Below are positions 33,507 through 40,722 of a stretch of DNA of 64,000 nucleotides, one piece after another. The stretch is from Oscillospiraceae bacterium. Its GTDB lineage: Bacteria > Bacillota > Clostridia > Oscillospirales > Oscillospiraceae. The notes beneath the pieces were generated by a model. It did not search any database. It was not told the DNA's origin and saw only the letters and a program-made list of their open reading frames with translations. Numbering within the stretch: position 1 is the first letter of the stretch; each line of letters begins with the position of its first letter. Location of the stretch: contig JAFXPO010000004.1 in NCBI GenBank assembly GCA_017527825.1, forward strand, positions 1-64,000, in the 5' to 3' direction. Position numbers and translations under genes: made by a program.

Positions 33507-33524
33507 TCATTCAATATAATGATT
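33507..33524. promoter_or_regulatory. 18-bp palindrome, possible LysR operator
   Basis: ATCATT-N6-AATGAT, a perfect inverted repeat in the AT-rich divergent region 33471-33725, about 37 bases from the minus-strand hydrolase start. AT-rich dyads of this kind are common LysR targets. A second 12-bp palindrome, AATTTCGAAATT, lies at 33571-33582. Confidence 0.4.
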
Positions 33525-33634
33525 TTTAATTATAGACAGTATAGCAGAAAGATTGCGGTTTGAAAAGAGAAATTTCGAAATTATTTCACAAAAAACGAAA
33601 AATATTTTTAGGCATATGGCGATGACGATAGAAA

Positions 33635-33663
33635 TTGACAAAGGTGACAGGATACGATACACT
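33635..33663 (+). promoter_or_regulatory. Promoter of the 33726-38228 operon
   Basis: TTGACA at 33635-33640, a 17-bp spacer and TACACT at 33658-33663. The -10 is weak (4 of 6), as expected for an activator-dependent promoter. It is the only clear plus-strand promoter in the divergent region. Confidence 0.6.
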
Positions 33664-33725
33664 TATACAGAATAATTATATGAATCATCAAAAACTATTA
33701 TCTTTGATTATAGGGGGGTGAGCCG

Positions 33726-34226
33726 GTGGAAAAGACCTATCGGATCGGGGTGCGTTTTCGCAAACTGAAATACTTCTCAGTCGCCATCAATTGCGCCATT
33801 GTGTTTGCGTTTTACTTCATTTACCGCTATGTGTTCAGCGGGGTCTTTCCCGGCTTTGTCGGCGCGCCGCTGGCGCTGGTGTTTCTGCTGCTTGGGGTAC
33901 TGGTAGGGCGCGTGACGCTGATTTACGCGGACAAGTATGCCTCCGGCATTGAGTATCGCGTGACGGAAAAGGGACTGTATGAGCGCACAGGAAAGCGGGA
34001 ACAGACCTACGCGTGGGAGGAGTTCACCGGGGCAAAATTGCAGGAATTCCAGTTTCGCGGCGTCTTTCCGGTGGAGTTTCAGGTGCGCGGCAAGCCCATG
34101 ATGCTCCATCAATCCGTAGACGGGCTTTGTGAGCTTACTGCTGAGGTTTTCAAGCGGATCGCGCCGTATGCGGTAATTGACCCGGAGCTGGTGGAGCGCG
34201 CGGAGCAGATGCGCGGCGTGTACTAA
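33726..34226 (+). CDS. Small membrane protein with a PH-like (YcxB-type) domain
   Basis: A 166-residue protein starting at GTG 33726 behind AGGGGGG. Two adjacent hydrophobic helices (about residues 18-36 and 42-66) are followed by a soluble domain, YRVTEKGLYERTGKREQTYA and the following WEEFTGAKL. This matches the layout of YcxB-like and bacterial PH-like membrane proteins: a two-helix hairpin, then a beta-rich domain with a conserved W just after the first strands. Function in that group is unknown. It is first in a five-gene operon with gaps of only 10-13 bases, so it belongs to the island. A scaffold or transport-assisting role is speculation. Confidence 0.7.
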   Translation: MEKTYRIGVRFRKLKYFSVAINCAIVFAFYFIYRYVFSGVFPGFVGAPLALVFLLLGVLVGRVTLIYADKYASGIEYRVTEKGLYERTGKREQTYAWEEFTGAKLQEFQFRGVFPVEFQVRGKPMMLHQSVDGLCELTAEVFKRIAPYAVIDPELVERAEQMRGVY

Positions 34227-34236
34227 GGAGGGCGGT

Positions 34237-35094
34237 ATGCAAATCACCTTGGGCGTGGACAATCACGCGACGCAGTGCGTTTCGTGGCAGGCGGGGGACG
34301 GCATTTACGCCATCCAGTGCCCCGGCTTTCTGCCGGGACCGGGCCGCCTGCCCGGCTGGGGCTATGTGCTGTCCTATCTGGTGCTGGGCGCGGACAAGGC
34401 GCTGCTCATCGACACCGGCTTTGGGCTTTCCGACCTCAAGACATACGTCCGCACGCTGACCGATCTGCCGCTGGTGGTGATGAATACCCATGTCCACCCG
34501 GATCACTCCGGCGGCAACGGGCAGTTTGACACGGTATTTGTCGGCGAACACGAGACGCCGGAGACGGATGACGGCGTGCTGTTTTACCGTGTTCCGGGGC
34601 AGCGGGAGGCTTGCGACGCGGTGAAGCGCGGCGGAAGCTACCGTTTTGCGCATCTGCGCGACGGTGAGCGCATCGATCTCGGCGGACGAACCCTGCAAAC
34701 GGTGGAGATTCCCGGACATACGAAGGGCAGCATTGCGCTCTTTGACGAGAACACGCGGCTGCTGCTCTCCGGCGACGCGATCCTGAAACGCGTGTTTTAC
34801 GGCGCGGGCGTACCGCTGAGCGTTTACCGCGCGGCGCTGGAAAAGACGAAGCGGCTGCCCATCCGCGACATTTTAAGCGCTCACTGGCCGGAGCCGCTGG
34901 GCGCGGACTTCATCGACAAAATGCTGCGCCTGATCGACGCTTTTGACCCCGTGAAGGCGGAATGCGCCGCGTGGGGGGAACCGGGGATGGCGAGCCGCGA
35001 CATGCGGATGTTCTGCTTCGGGCGTGACTTCGACGACCCGGACTTTGTTGCGCTGAGTTTCTTCATGGATCAAGTAGATCAAATTATGCAATAG
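34237..35094 (+). CDS. Metallo-beta-lactamase-fold hydrolase
   Basis: A 285-residue protein with the full metal-binding set: NTHVHPDHSGGNG (HxHxDH), GHTKGSIALF (third His), LLSGDAIL (bridging Asp) and a late SAHWPEPL. The N-terminal NHATQCVSWQAGDGIYAIQC and LLIDTGFGLSD form the first beta sheet. MBL-fold enzymes hydrolyse thioesters, lactones or phosphoesters; which applies here cannot be read from sequence. ATG 34237 is supported by AAGGAGG ten bases upstream. As second gene of the operon it may open a lactone or CoA thioester generated in the same pathway. Confidence 0.9.
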   Translation: MQITLGVDNHATQCVSWQAGDGIYAIQCPGFLPGPGRLPGWGYVLSYLVLGADKALLIDTGFGLSDLKTYVRTLTDLPLVVMNTHVHPDHSGGNGQFDTVFVGEHETPETDDGVLFYRVPGQREACDAVKRGGSYRFAHLRDGERIDLGGRTLQTVEIPGHTKGSIALFDENTRLLLSGDAILKRVFYGAGVPLSVYRAALEKTKRLPIRDILSAHWPEPLGADFIDKMLRLIDAFDPVKAECAAWGEPGMASRDMRMFCFGRDFDDPDFVALSFFMDQVDQIMQ

Positions 35095-35105
35095 GAGGGA
35101 AACTT

Positions 35106-35825
35106 ATGGGCTGGAGTCTATTGCCAACCGGAATTTTGACGGACGTATCCTCCGTCGTTGTGGGCGGCGTCCTCGGCTGCCTTTTGGGAAGCCGGCTGTC
35201 CGACCGTTGGAAATCGCTGCTGAACAACATGCTGGGTATGGCGGCGCTGGTGATGGGCATTGTGCTGATTCTGCGCGTGCATACCCTGTCCGCGGCAGTG
35301 CTGTCGATGATCGTCGGTGCGCTCGTCGGCGAGGCGCTGCAATTGGAGCAGAACGTCAACAAGCTTGTCACGAAGCTGACCGGCAAGCTGATGAGCGGTG
35401 TGAACGCGGACGAGACCTATCTCATGCAGGTGACCACCGTGGTGGTGTTGTTCTGCTTCAGCGGCACGGGCTGGTACGGCTCGCTCTACGAAGGCATGAC
35501 CGGCGACGGCAGCCTCCTCGTCACTAAGGCGATTCTCGACGGTATCACCGCCTGCATCTTCGGCGCGCTGCTGGGGAAGATCATTCCCTGTTTGGGCGTG
35601 CCGCAATTCTGCGTGTTCATGCTGCTGTTTTTCGTTTCGGGGTTGGTTGCGCCCTACATCACGCCGGAGATGATCGCAGATTTCTCCGCCGTGGGCGGCA
35701 TTGTGACGCTGACGGCGGGTCTGCGGCTGAGCCGCATCAAAACCGATATCAAGGTGCTGAACCTGCTGCCGAGTCTGCCGCTGGCATTTGTGATCTCGGC
35801 GCTGTGGACGGCGCTGGTGGGATAA
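35106..35825 (+). CDS. DUF554 family membrane protein
   Basis: A 239-residue integral membrane protein with the DUF554 (YqgA/YdfK-like) layout. It starts with a short amphipathic region (LLPTGILTDVSSVVVGGVLG), then helices LLNNMLGMAALVMGIVLILR, LSMIVGALVGEALQLE, VTTVVVLFCFSGTGWYGSL, FCVFMLLFFVSGLVAPYITP and a last helix at SLPLAFVISAL. These proteins are thought to be transporters but have no confirmed substrate. AGGAGGG precedes the ATG with an 11-base gap after the MBL gene. Its presence in a catabolic operon makes export or import of an intermediate a reasonable guess. Confidence 0.88.
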   Translation: MGWSLLPTGILTDVSSVVVGGVLGCLLGSRLSDRWKSLLNNMLGMAALVMGIVLILRVHTLSAAVLSMIVGALVGEALQLEQNVNKLVTKLTGKLMSGVNADETYLMQVTTVVVLFCFSGTGWYGSLYEGMTGDGSLLVTKAILDGITACIFGALLGKIIPCLGVPQFCVFMLLFFVSGLVAPYITPEMIADFSAVGGIVTLTAGLRLSRIKTDIKVLNLLPSLPLAFVISALWTALVG

Positions 35826-35838
35826 GGGAGGAATTCTC

Positions 35839-36264
35839 ATGGCGGACAAACTCATCATGGAAGTCTATGTGGAGCTGGAGCCGGAGAAGGTCGTGGACCT
35901 GACCGGACCGGGCTGCAAGGTCAAGATGCTGCCCTTTGTCGGCACGGTCAAGGGCGAGATATTCAATGGCGTCGTCGCGCCCGGCGGTGTGGACACACAG
36001 GTGACCAACGCGGTCGGCGTGCGCAACATGTCGGCACGCTATATGCTGATCGGCAAGGACAGCGCGGGCAAGGATTGCCGCATCTATGTGGACAACGAGG
36101 GCTGGTTCACCAACGGCGAACAGCCGAAGCCATTCACCACCGTGCCGACGTTCCTGACGGACAGCGAGACGCTGGCGCAGTACCTGCATCAGCGCAAATT
36201 CCGCGGGGAGGGGCACCCCGGCGAAAAGGGCCCGATCATCAAATTCTACGAAATTATGGATTAA
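35839..36264 (+). CDS. DUF3237 (UPF0311-like) beta-barrel protein
   Basis: A 141-residue soluble protein. KLIMEVYVELEPEKVVDLTG, GTVKGEIFNGVVAPGGVDTQ and YMLIGKDSAGKDCRIYVDNE give the DUF3237 pattern: a strand pair, a G-x-F-x-G-x(3)-PGG turn, then the (A/S)RY-x(2) strand. The predicted fold is a small antiparallel beta barrel with a deep pocket, which suits binding a small hydrophobic ligand. No reaction has been assigned to this group as far as I know. It lies between a DUF554 gene and the flavoprotein with gaps of 13 and 11 bases, so its role should be tied to the flavoprotein substrate. Confidence 0.82.
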   Translation: MADKLIMEVYVELEPEKVVDLTGPGCKVKMLPFVGTVKGEIFNGVVAPGGVDTQVTNAVGVRNMSARYMLIGKDSAGKDCRIYVDNEGWFTNGEQPKPFTTVPTFLTDSETLAQYLHQRKFRGEGHPGEKGPIIKFYEIMD

Positions 36265-36275
36265 GGAGAAACAAT

Positions 36276-38228
36276 ATGGAACAGAAGTATCCGCATCTCT
36301 GCTCACCCATCACGCTGGGGCGCACCACCTTCCGCAACCGCATGTTCTCCTCGCCCATGGGCGGCACGGACATCACGGCGGACGGCTGCATCGGGCCGCG
36401 CTCCGTCAAGTTCTACGAGCTGCGCGCCTACGGCGGCGCGGCGGCGGTCACCGTCTCGGAGTGCATGGTGCACCCGTCGGACGGCAGCCACGCGTATCGT
36501 CTTGATCTGAGTATCCCCGAGAGCCTGCCCAGCTTTACCTATACCGCGGACGCGATTTCCCGCCACGGCGCGATCGCGTCGGTGGAGCTGTCCCACTCCG
36601 GCCAGTTCGCGGGGACGTATCTCGCGGACAAGAACAAAAAGGCGTCTATGGCGCAGTGGGGTCCGTCCGCGGGCGTCCGCGCCGACGGCGTGGAGATCAA
36701 GGCGCTCGACAAGGCGATGATCGACGAGATCGTGGAGGCCTACGGCACCACCGCGGCGCTCGCCAAGCGCGCGGGCTTTGGCATGGTCATGGTGCACGGC
36801 GGCCACGGCTGGCTCATCAACCAGTTCCTCTCGCCGCTCTTCAACCACCGTACCGACGAGTACGGCGGCAGCTTTGAAAACCGCGTGCGCTTTGCCAGGA
36901 AAGTGCTGACCTCGGTGCGCAAGGCGGTTGGTCCCGGCTTCCCGATCGAGTTTCGCCTCAGCGGCGACGAGTTCGTCGACGGCGGCTACCATCTGGACGA
37001 GGGTATCCGCATCGCGCAGGCGATCGAGGAGTACGTCGACCTCATCCACGTTACCGCGGGCACCTATCAAAAGACCTTCGGCATCACCCATCCGTCGTGG
37101 TTCGAGGAACACGGGCGCAACGTCTACCTCGCGGCGGAGATCAAGAAGCATGTGAAAAAGCCCGTCGCCACCATCGGCGGCCTGAGCGATCCCACCATGA
37201 TGGAGGAGATTATCGCCTCAGGCAAGGCGGACGTGGTGGAGATGGCGCGCCAGCTCCTCGCGGACAATCAGCTGCCGAACAAGGTCATGGAAAACCGCGA
37301 CGACGAGATCGTGCGCTGCCTGCGCTGCTTCACCTGCATGGCGGAGCGCGCGTCCACCTTCACGCGCCGCTGCACGGTGAACCCGCTCATCGGCCGCGAG
37401 AACGAGGGCTTCGGCGAAATTCCCAAGTCCCCGCACCCGAAGAAGGTGCTCGTCGTCGGCGGAGGCCCCGGTGGGCTGTACGCCGCCTATACCGCGGCGC
37501 GGCGTGGTCACAAGGTCACGCTCTGCGAGGCGACGGACGAGATCGGCGGACTTTTGAAGGGCGAAGCCGCGATCCCGTTCAAATACGAGATGTACCAGCT
37601 CGCGGGTACCTACAAGCATTTCTGCGACATGGAGGGCGTGGAGATCCGGCTCAATACCCGCGTCGACCGCGCGTATGTCGAGAAGGAAGCGCCCGACGCG
37701 CTGATTGTCGCGGCGGGCAGCGAGCCGCTGATCCCGCCGATTCCCGGCCTGCGCGAAGCGCCGAACATGATCCCCGCGGAGGACTATTATCTCCGCAAGG
37801 ACGAGATCGGTGAGACCGCCATCGTCCTCGGCGGCGGTCTGGTGGGCTGCGAGCTGGCGGTGTGCCTTGCCCGCGAGGGCAAGAAGGTGCATCTTGTCGA
37901 GATGCGCGATCAGCTTTGCCCCGACGCCAACGTGCGCTACCGTCCGCTGCTGATGGCGGAGCTGGAGAAGAATCATGTGGAGGTCCATACCGGCTGCAAG
38001 TGCGAGAGCGCGGGAGCGGACGGCGTGGTCTGCTCCACGGCGGACGGAGCGAAGGTGAGCATCCCCGGTGATTCCATCCTCTGCGGTCTCGGTCTCAAGC
38101 CCAACACCGCCGTGGTGGAGGAGCTGCGCGGCAGCGCACCGAAGTTCTTCGCCATCGGCAACTGCGTGAAGCCCGACACCATCACCCACGCGGTGTACCA
38201 GGGCTATCACGCCGCGCTGGATATCTGA
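36276..38228 (+). CDS. Old Yellow Enzyme-type Fe-S flavoprotein (enoate/2,4-dienoyl-CoA reductase-like)
   Basis: A 650-residue, three-part oxidoreductase. Residues 1-340 are an FMN TIM barrel: TFRNRMFSSPMGG, HGGHGWLINQFLSPLFNHRT, then DEYGGSFENRVRFA. Around 345-368 a C-x2-C-x2-C-x11-C set (CLRCFTC...RRC) binds a [4Fe-4S] cluster. Residues about 385-650 have two nucleotide folds, VLVVGGGPGGLYAAYTAA (FAD) and AIVLGGGLVGCELAVCLA (NADH). The order matches FadH, 2-enoate reductase and the bile-acid enzymes BaiCD/BaiH. Such enzymes reduce alpha,beta-unsaturated carbonyl compounds. It is the last gene of the operon and gives the island its reductive step; the substrate is unknown. AAGGAG lies just before ATG 36276. 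Confidence 0.93.
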   Translation: MEQKYPHLCSPITLGRTTFRNRMFSSPMGGTDITADGCIGPRSVKFYELRAYGGAAAVTVSECMVHPSDGSHAYRLDLSIPESLPSFTYTADAISRHGAIASVELSHSGQFAGTYLADKNKKASMAQWGPSAGVRADGVEIKALDKAMIDEIVEAYGTTAALAKRAGFGMVMVHGGHGWLINQFLSPLFNHRTDEYGGSFENRVRFARKVLTSVRKAVGPGFPIEFRLSGDEFVDGGYHLDEGIRIAQAIEEYVDLIHVTAGTYQKTFGITHPSWFEEHGRNVYLAAEIKKHVKKPVATIGGLSDPTMMEEIIASGKADVVEMARQLLADNQLPNKVMENRDDEIVRCLRCFTCMAERASTFTRRCTVNPLIGRENEGFGEIPKSPHPKKVLVVGGGPGGLYAAYTAARRGHKVTLCEATDEIGGLLKGEAAIPFKYEMYQLAGTYKHFCDMEGVEIRLNTRVDRAYVEKEAPDALIVAAGSEPLIPPIPGLREAPNMIPAEDYYLRKDEIGETAIVLGGGLVGCELAVCLAREGKKVHLVEMRDQLCPDANVRYRPLLMAELEKNHVEVHTGCKCESAGADGVVCSTADGAKVSIPGDSILCGLGLKPNTAVVEELRGSAPKFFAIGNCVKPDTITHAVYQGYHAALDI

Positions 38229-38375
38229 AGATGAAATGCTATAGAAAGTGGAAGGATTCCGTTTATATAGCGCCGCAGGCGCGTAGCATTTCGTAGAGAC
38301 GTGCCGTTGTGCAAAGCAAAGCGACTGCAATGAAAACTTCTTGTTTTCAGTACGCATTATGATGGAGATGAAATG
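38229..38375. repeat. Structured 147-bp element flanked by 10-bp direct repeats
   Basis: AGATGAAATG occurs at 38229-38238 and again at 38366-38375. Between them are a 9-bp inverted repeat (GAAATGCTA 38233-38241 with TAGCATTTC 38284-38292) enclosing the hairpin GCGCC-GCA-GGCGC (38270-38282), and a hairpin GAAAAC-N5-GTTTTC further on. No reading frame is evident. The direct repeats could be a target-site duplication around a small non-autonomous element, but this is not certain. Confidence 0.4.
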
Positions 38376-38409
38376 AGAGCCGCAGCGGAACCGCTGCGGC
38401 TCTCGTTTT
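38375..38409 (+). terminator. Terminator of the 33726-38228 operon
   Basis: A perfect 14-bp GC-rich stem (38375-38388 with 38391-38404) followed by GTTTT. It separates the catabolic operon from the anion permease. Confidence 0.88.
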
Positions 38410-38422
38410 GCCCACGGCTGCC

Positions 38423-38451
38423 TTTACAAATCCGCGGTGCACGATTATAAT
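38423..38451 (+). promoter_or_regulatory. Promoter of the anion permease gene
   Basis: TTTACA at 38423-38428, a 17-bp spacer, TATAAT at 38446-38451. It drives a leader of about 125 bases before the permease start. Confidence 0.75.
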
Positions 38452-38478
38452 GGGCGGCGGAAAAGGAAGGCGCGGAGC

Positions 38479-38571
38479 ATGGCGGAAGCTTCCAGCCAGA
38501 AGCGCGTGTTCTCCGGCGCCGGGCAGCGTGTCAAGCTGTGCTCTGTCAGACATCTGGCGGGCGCTGTATGA
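38479..38571 (+). CDS. Possible 30-residue leader ORF before the permease
   Basis: ATG 38479 follows AAGGAAGG and opens MAEASSQKRVFSGAGQRVKL; the stop is at 38569-38571, 13 bases before the permease ATG. It lies inside the leader between the promoter and the permease. It might couple translation to the permease or be chance. No homologue known to me. Confidence 0.25.
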   Translation: MAEASSQKRVFSGAGQRVKLCSVRHLAGAV

Positions 38572-38584
38572 GAGGTGAGAGAGC

Positions 38585-39679
38585 ATGCTGACTTTTTTCA
38601 AAAAAGAGCCGATTCTGGTGATCTCGTCGGTCGCGGCGGCGGTGAGCTGCCTGCTGGTGCCGCCGGACGCCGCGTATCTCGGCTATATCGACTTTCGCAC
38701 GCTGGCGCTGCTCTACGCGCTGATGCTGGTGGTGGGGGGACTGCGAAACGCGGGGGTGTTTACCTGCCTCGCCCATATCGTCTGCCTGCGGGCAAAAACC
38801 GCGCGGGGCATGGGCGCACTGCTGGTGGCGGTGACCTTCTTCACCTCCATGCTCATTACCAACGACGTGGCGCTGCTGACCTTTGTGCCCTTCGCCGTAG
38901 TTCTGCTGGGTATGACGGGGCGGCAGGCGGAGCTCATTTGGATCGTTGCGCTGCAAACTGTCGCCGCAAACCTTGGCAGTATGCTGACGCCGGTGGGCAA
39001 TCCGCAGAATTTGTACCTCTACGCCTATTACGGTCTCAGCGCGGCGGACTTCTTCCGCGTCACAGCGCCGATCTGGGCGCTGTCGCTGGCGCTGACGCTG
39101 CTGCTGTGCCTGCTGCTGCCGCGCACGGTGCTCCGCGCGGAGCTGGGTGAGAAGCCAGACATGGATCGCCGAAGACTGGGGTTATACCTCGCGCTGTTCA
39201 CCGTGTGCCTTCTTGCGGTGTTCCGGGTGCTCCCGTGGCAGGCAATGCTGGGGATCGTGGCGCTGGCGCTGCTGATTTTTGACCGGAAGATGCTGCTGGC
39301 GGCGGACTTTATGCTGCTGCTCACCTTTGTGGCGTTCTTTGTGTTCGCGGGGAACCTCGCCCGACTGGACGCAGTGGATCGCCTGCTGCGGCAGCTTCTG
39401 GACGGGCGCGAATATCTGACCGCGGTGCTGGCGAGCCAGATCATCAGCAATGTGCCTGCGGCGCTGCTGCTGTCCGGCTTTACGGACAATGCCCGTGAGC
39501 TGCTGCTTGGCGTGGATATCGGCGGTCTGGGGACGCCCATCGCGAGCCTTGCGAGTCTCATCAGTCTCAAGCTCTACACCCGCAGCAGAAACGCCCGTGC
39601 GGGACGGTACCTGCTGGTGTTCACGCTGATCAACGCGCTGCTGCTGGCGGTACTCTCCGCAGCGCGGCTGATCCTGTAG
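38585..39679 (+). CDS. SLC13/ArsB-type anion permease
   Basis: A 364-residue protein with about 10 membrane helices and the ion-transporter superfamily features: YIDFRTLALLYALMLVVGGL, FFTSMLITNDVALLTFVPFA (the conserved TND segment) and NLGSMLTPVGNPQNLYLYAY (GNPQN signature), repeated in the second half as SQIISNVPAALLLSGF. This inverted-repeat layout is typical of citrate/dicarboxylate and arsenite/anion transporters. The sequence favours an organic or inorganic anion but does not fix which. The gene is single, with its own promoter (38423) and terminator (39684). Confidence 0.85.
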   Translation: MLTFFKKEPILVISSVAAAVSCLLVPPDAAYLGYIDFRTLALLYALMLVVGGLRNAGVFTCLAHIVCLRAKTARGMGALLVAVTFFTSMLITNDVALLTFVPFAVVLLGMTGRQAELIWIVALQTVAANLGSMLTPVGNPQNLYLYAYYGLSAADFFRVTAPIWALSLALTLLLCLLLPRTVLRAELGEKPDMDRRRLGLYLALFTVCLLAVFRVLPWQAMLGIVALALLIFDRKMLLAADFMLLLTFVAFFVFAGNLARLDAVDRLLRQLLDGREYLTAVLASQIISNVPAALLLSGFTDNARELLLGVDIGGLGTPIASLASLISLKLYTRSRNARAGRYLLVFTLINALLLAVLSAARLIL

Positions 39680-39683
39680 TGAT

Positions 39684-39716
39684 AAGACGCCGCCCGGTGG
39701 GGCGGCGTCTTGTGTT
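39684..39716. terminator. Terminator between convergent genes
   Basis: A 12-bp stem (39684-39695 with 39700-39711) and a GGTG loop, followed on the plus strand by a T-rich tail. It reaches to the stop codon of the convergent minus-strand gene at 39716. Confidence 0.8.
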
Positions 39717-40333
39717 TAATCTTGCCAGCAGCTTTCGCAGCGCGTACAATCCAGCGCCACAGCTTCCTGAATGGTTGCCTCCCGCGGCGTGGCGGAGCCG
39801 ATCTCCGGGCAGTCGCTGCGGCTGTGATACCGACCGCCCCGCTGCGCGATCCAGACCATGATCGTCCAGTCCTGCCCGTTGGAGATGGGGGCAGGCTCCT
39901 CGGTGGGCGTCTCCGGCTCGGCGGGCTGGTCGGGCGTTTCGACCTCTGGCGCGGGAGCGGGCGCGACCTCCGGCTCCGGCGCTGCGGGCGCCTCCGGCTG
40001 CGGCGGCTGATAGACCGTCGTCGGCGGCGCGACAAACGGGTCGCCCAGTTCGTTGACAAAGCTTCCGTCGGGCAGACCAAACCACATGCTGCTCTGTGCG
40101 GCGCTGGTCGCGGAGCGGGATGGGGTGCGGCGGACAGGCGCTTGCCCATCTCCGTGGATGGCGGCTTGCAGCGCCAGAAGCATGCAGACGAAGCTCAGAA
40201 CGAAAAACAGGGACGCGCCAATCGAAAGCAGCATATCACGCGGAGTCAGCGGCACGGGAGGCAGCGGGACACGCTTGGGACGCCGGGGCTTCTTTTCCTT
40301 CTTCTCTTTTTTCTTTTTGGGGGCTTTTGCCAT
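39716..40333 (-). CDS. Membrane-anchored protein with a Cys/His C-terminal motif
   Basis: A 205-residue protein of unknown function with four visible parts. Residues 1-30 are extremely Lys/Arg/Pro-rich (KAPKKKKEKKEKKPRRPKRV). A single membrane helix spans about 36-58 (LLSIGASLFFVLSFVCMLLA). A Pro/Glu/Ala linker covers about 105-155 (PEVAPAPAPEVETPDQPAEP). The end is YHSRSDCPEIGS...DCTRCESCW. The last part resembles the YH-x(3)-C...G(Y/W)-x-PC-x-x-C tail seen on Ada-like and ComE/thermonuclease-associated domains, which probably holds a zinc ion and sits outside the cell here. GAGGAGG precedes the ATG, and a promoter is visible at 40364-40392. DNA contact at the surface is speculative. Confidence 0.65.
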   Translation of the reverse strand: MAKAPKKKKEKKEKKPRRPKRVPLPPVPLTPRDMLLSIGASLFFVLSFVCMLLALQAAIHGDGQAPVRRTPSRSATSAAQSSMWFGLPDGSFVNELGDPFVAPPTTVYQPPQPEAPAAPEPEVAPAPAPEVETPDQPAEPETPTEEPAPISNGQDWTIMVWIAQRGGRYHSRSDCPEIGSATPREATIQEAVALDCTRCESCWQD

Positions 40334-40363
40334 GGCGGAGCCTCCTCACTCTGGGATACTGCC

Positions 40364-40392
40364 ATCATAGCCGTTTTCGACGAATTATGCAA
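40364..40392 (-). promoter_or_regulatory. Promoter of the membrane-anchored Cys/His protein
   Basis: On the minus strand TTGCAT (40392-40387), 17 bp, TATGAT (40369-40364), about 30 bases from the start codon. Confidence 0.55.
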
Positions 40393-40424
40393 GGAGGCAT
40401 GGAGAAAATGCCGCGAATTTTGGC

Positions 40425-40452
40425 TTGACAGCAAAAAAATATCCCGTACAAT
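40425..40452 (+). promoter_or_regulatory. Promoter of the 40495-42261 operon
   Basis: TTGACA at 40425-40430, a 16-bp A-rich spacer, TACAAT at 40447-40452; the leader is about 35 bases with CGGAGG before the first ATG. Confidence 0.75.
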
Positions 40453-40494
40453 CTAAGGAGACTGATTCAGACAGAAACGACGGAGGAACCATCT

Positions 40495-40719
40495 ATGGAT
40501 ATCTATGAGCAGATTGATTTGCAGGACTGCCCCTATTGCGGCGGCGCGGCACTGCTGGAGGAGGAGCGCGGCTGGAGCTGGTATGTCATGTGCATGGACT
40601 GTGGCTCGCAGACCGGCTCGTTTGACTATAAGACGCCGGAGGAGCGGCTGGAAGCGGCGCAGCGCGCGGCGTACACCTGGAACATCGGCAAGGTGCTGCG
40701 CAGTGAACTCGGAGAGTGA
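40495..40719 (+). CDS. Small zinc-ribbon protein (Lar-like)
   Basis: A 74-residue protein with two paired cysteines: Cys12 and Cys15 in CPYCGG, Cys33 and Cys36 in CMDCG. It ends with AAYTWNIGKV, resembling the (A)-x-WN-x-R motif of Lar-type restriction-alleviation domains often found in phage and mobile genes. Residues 25-31 (RGWSWYV) are aromatic-rich. It probably binds zinc. As first gene of an operon with an unknown gene and a TrmH methyltransferase, it need not act in restriction alleviation; a nucleic-acid role is the safe guess. Confidence 0.75.
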   Translation: MDIYEQIDLQDCPYCGGAALLEEERGWSWYVMCMDCGSQTGSFDYKTPEERLEAAQRAAYTWNIGKVLRSELGE

Positions 40720-40722
40720 GCG

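Noticed and set aside
33571..33582. AATTTCGAAATT palindrome as the main operator of the island
   Set aside because: Short palindromes are expected in such AT-rich sequence and it is not placed near either promoter core; kept only as a mention.
36075..36275. Upstream extension of the flavoprotein gene
   Set aside because: It overlaps the DUF3237 gene out of frame. AAGGAG and the start of the TIM barrel fix ATG 36276.
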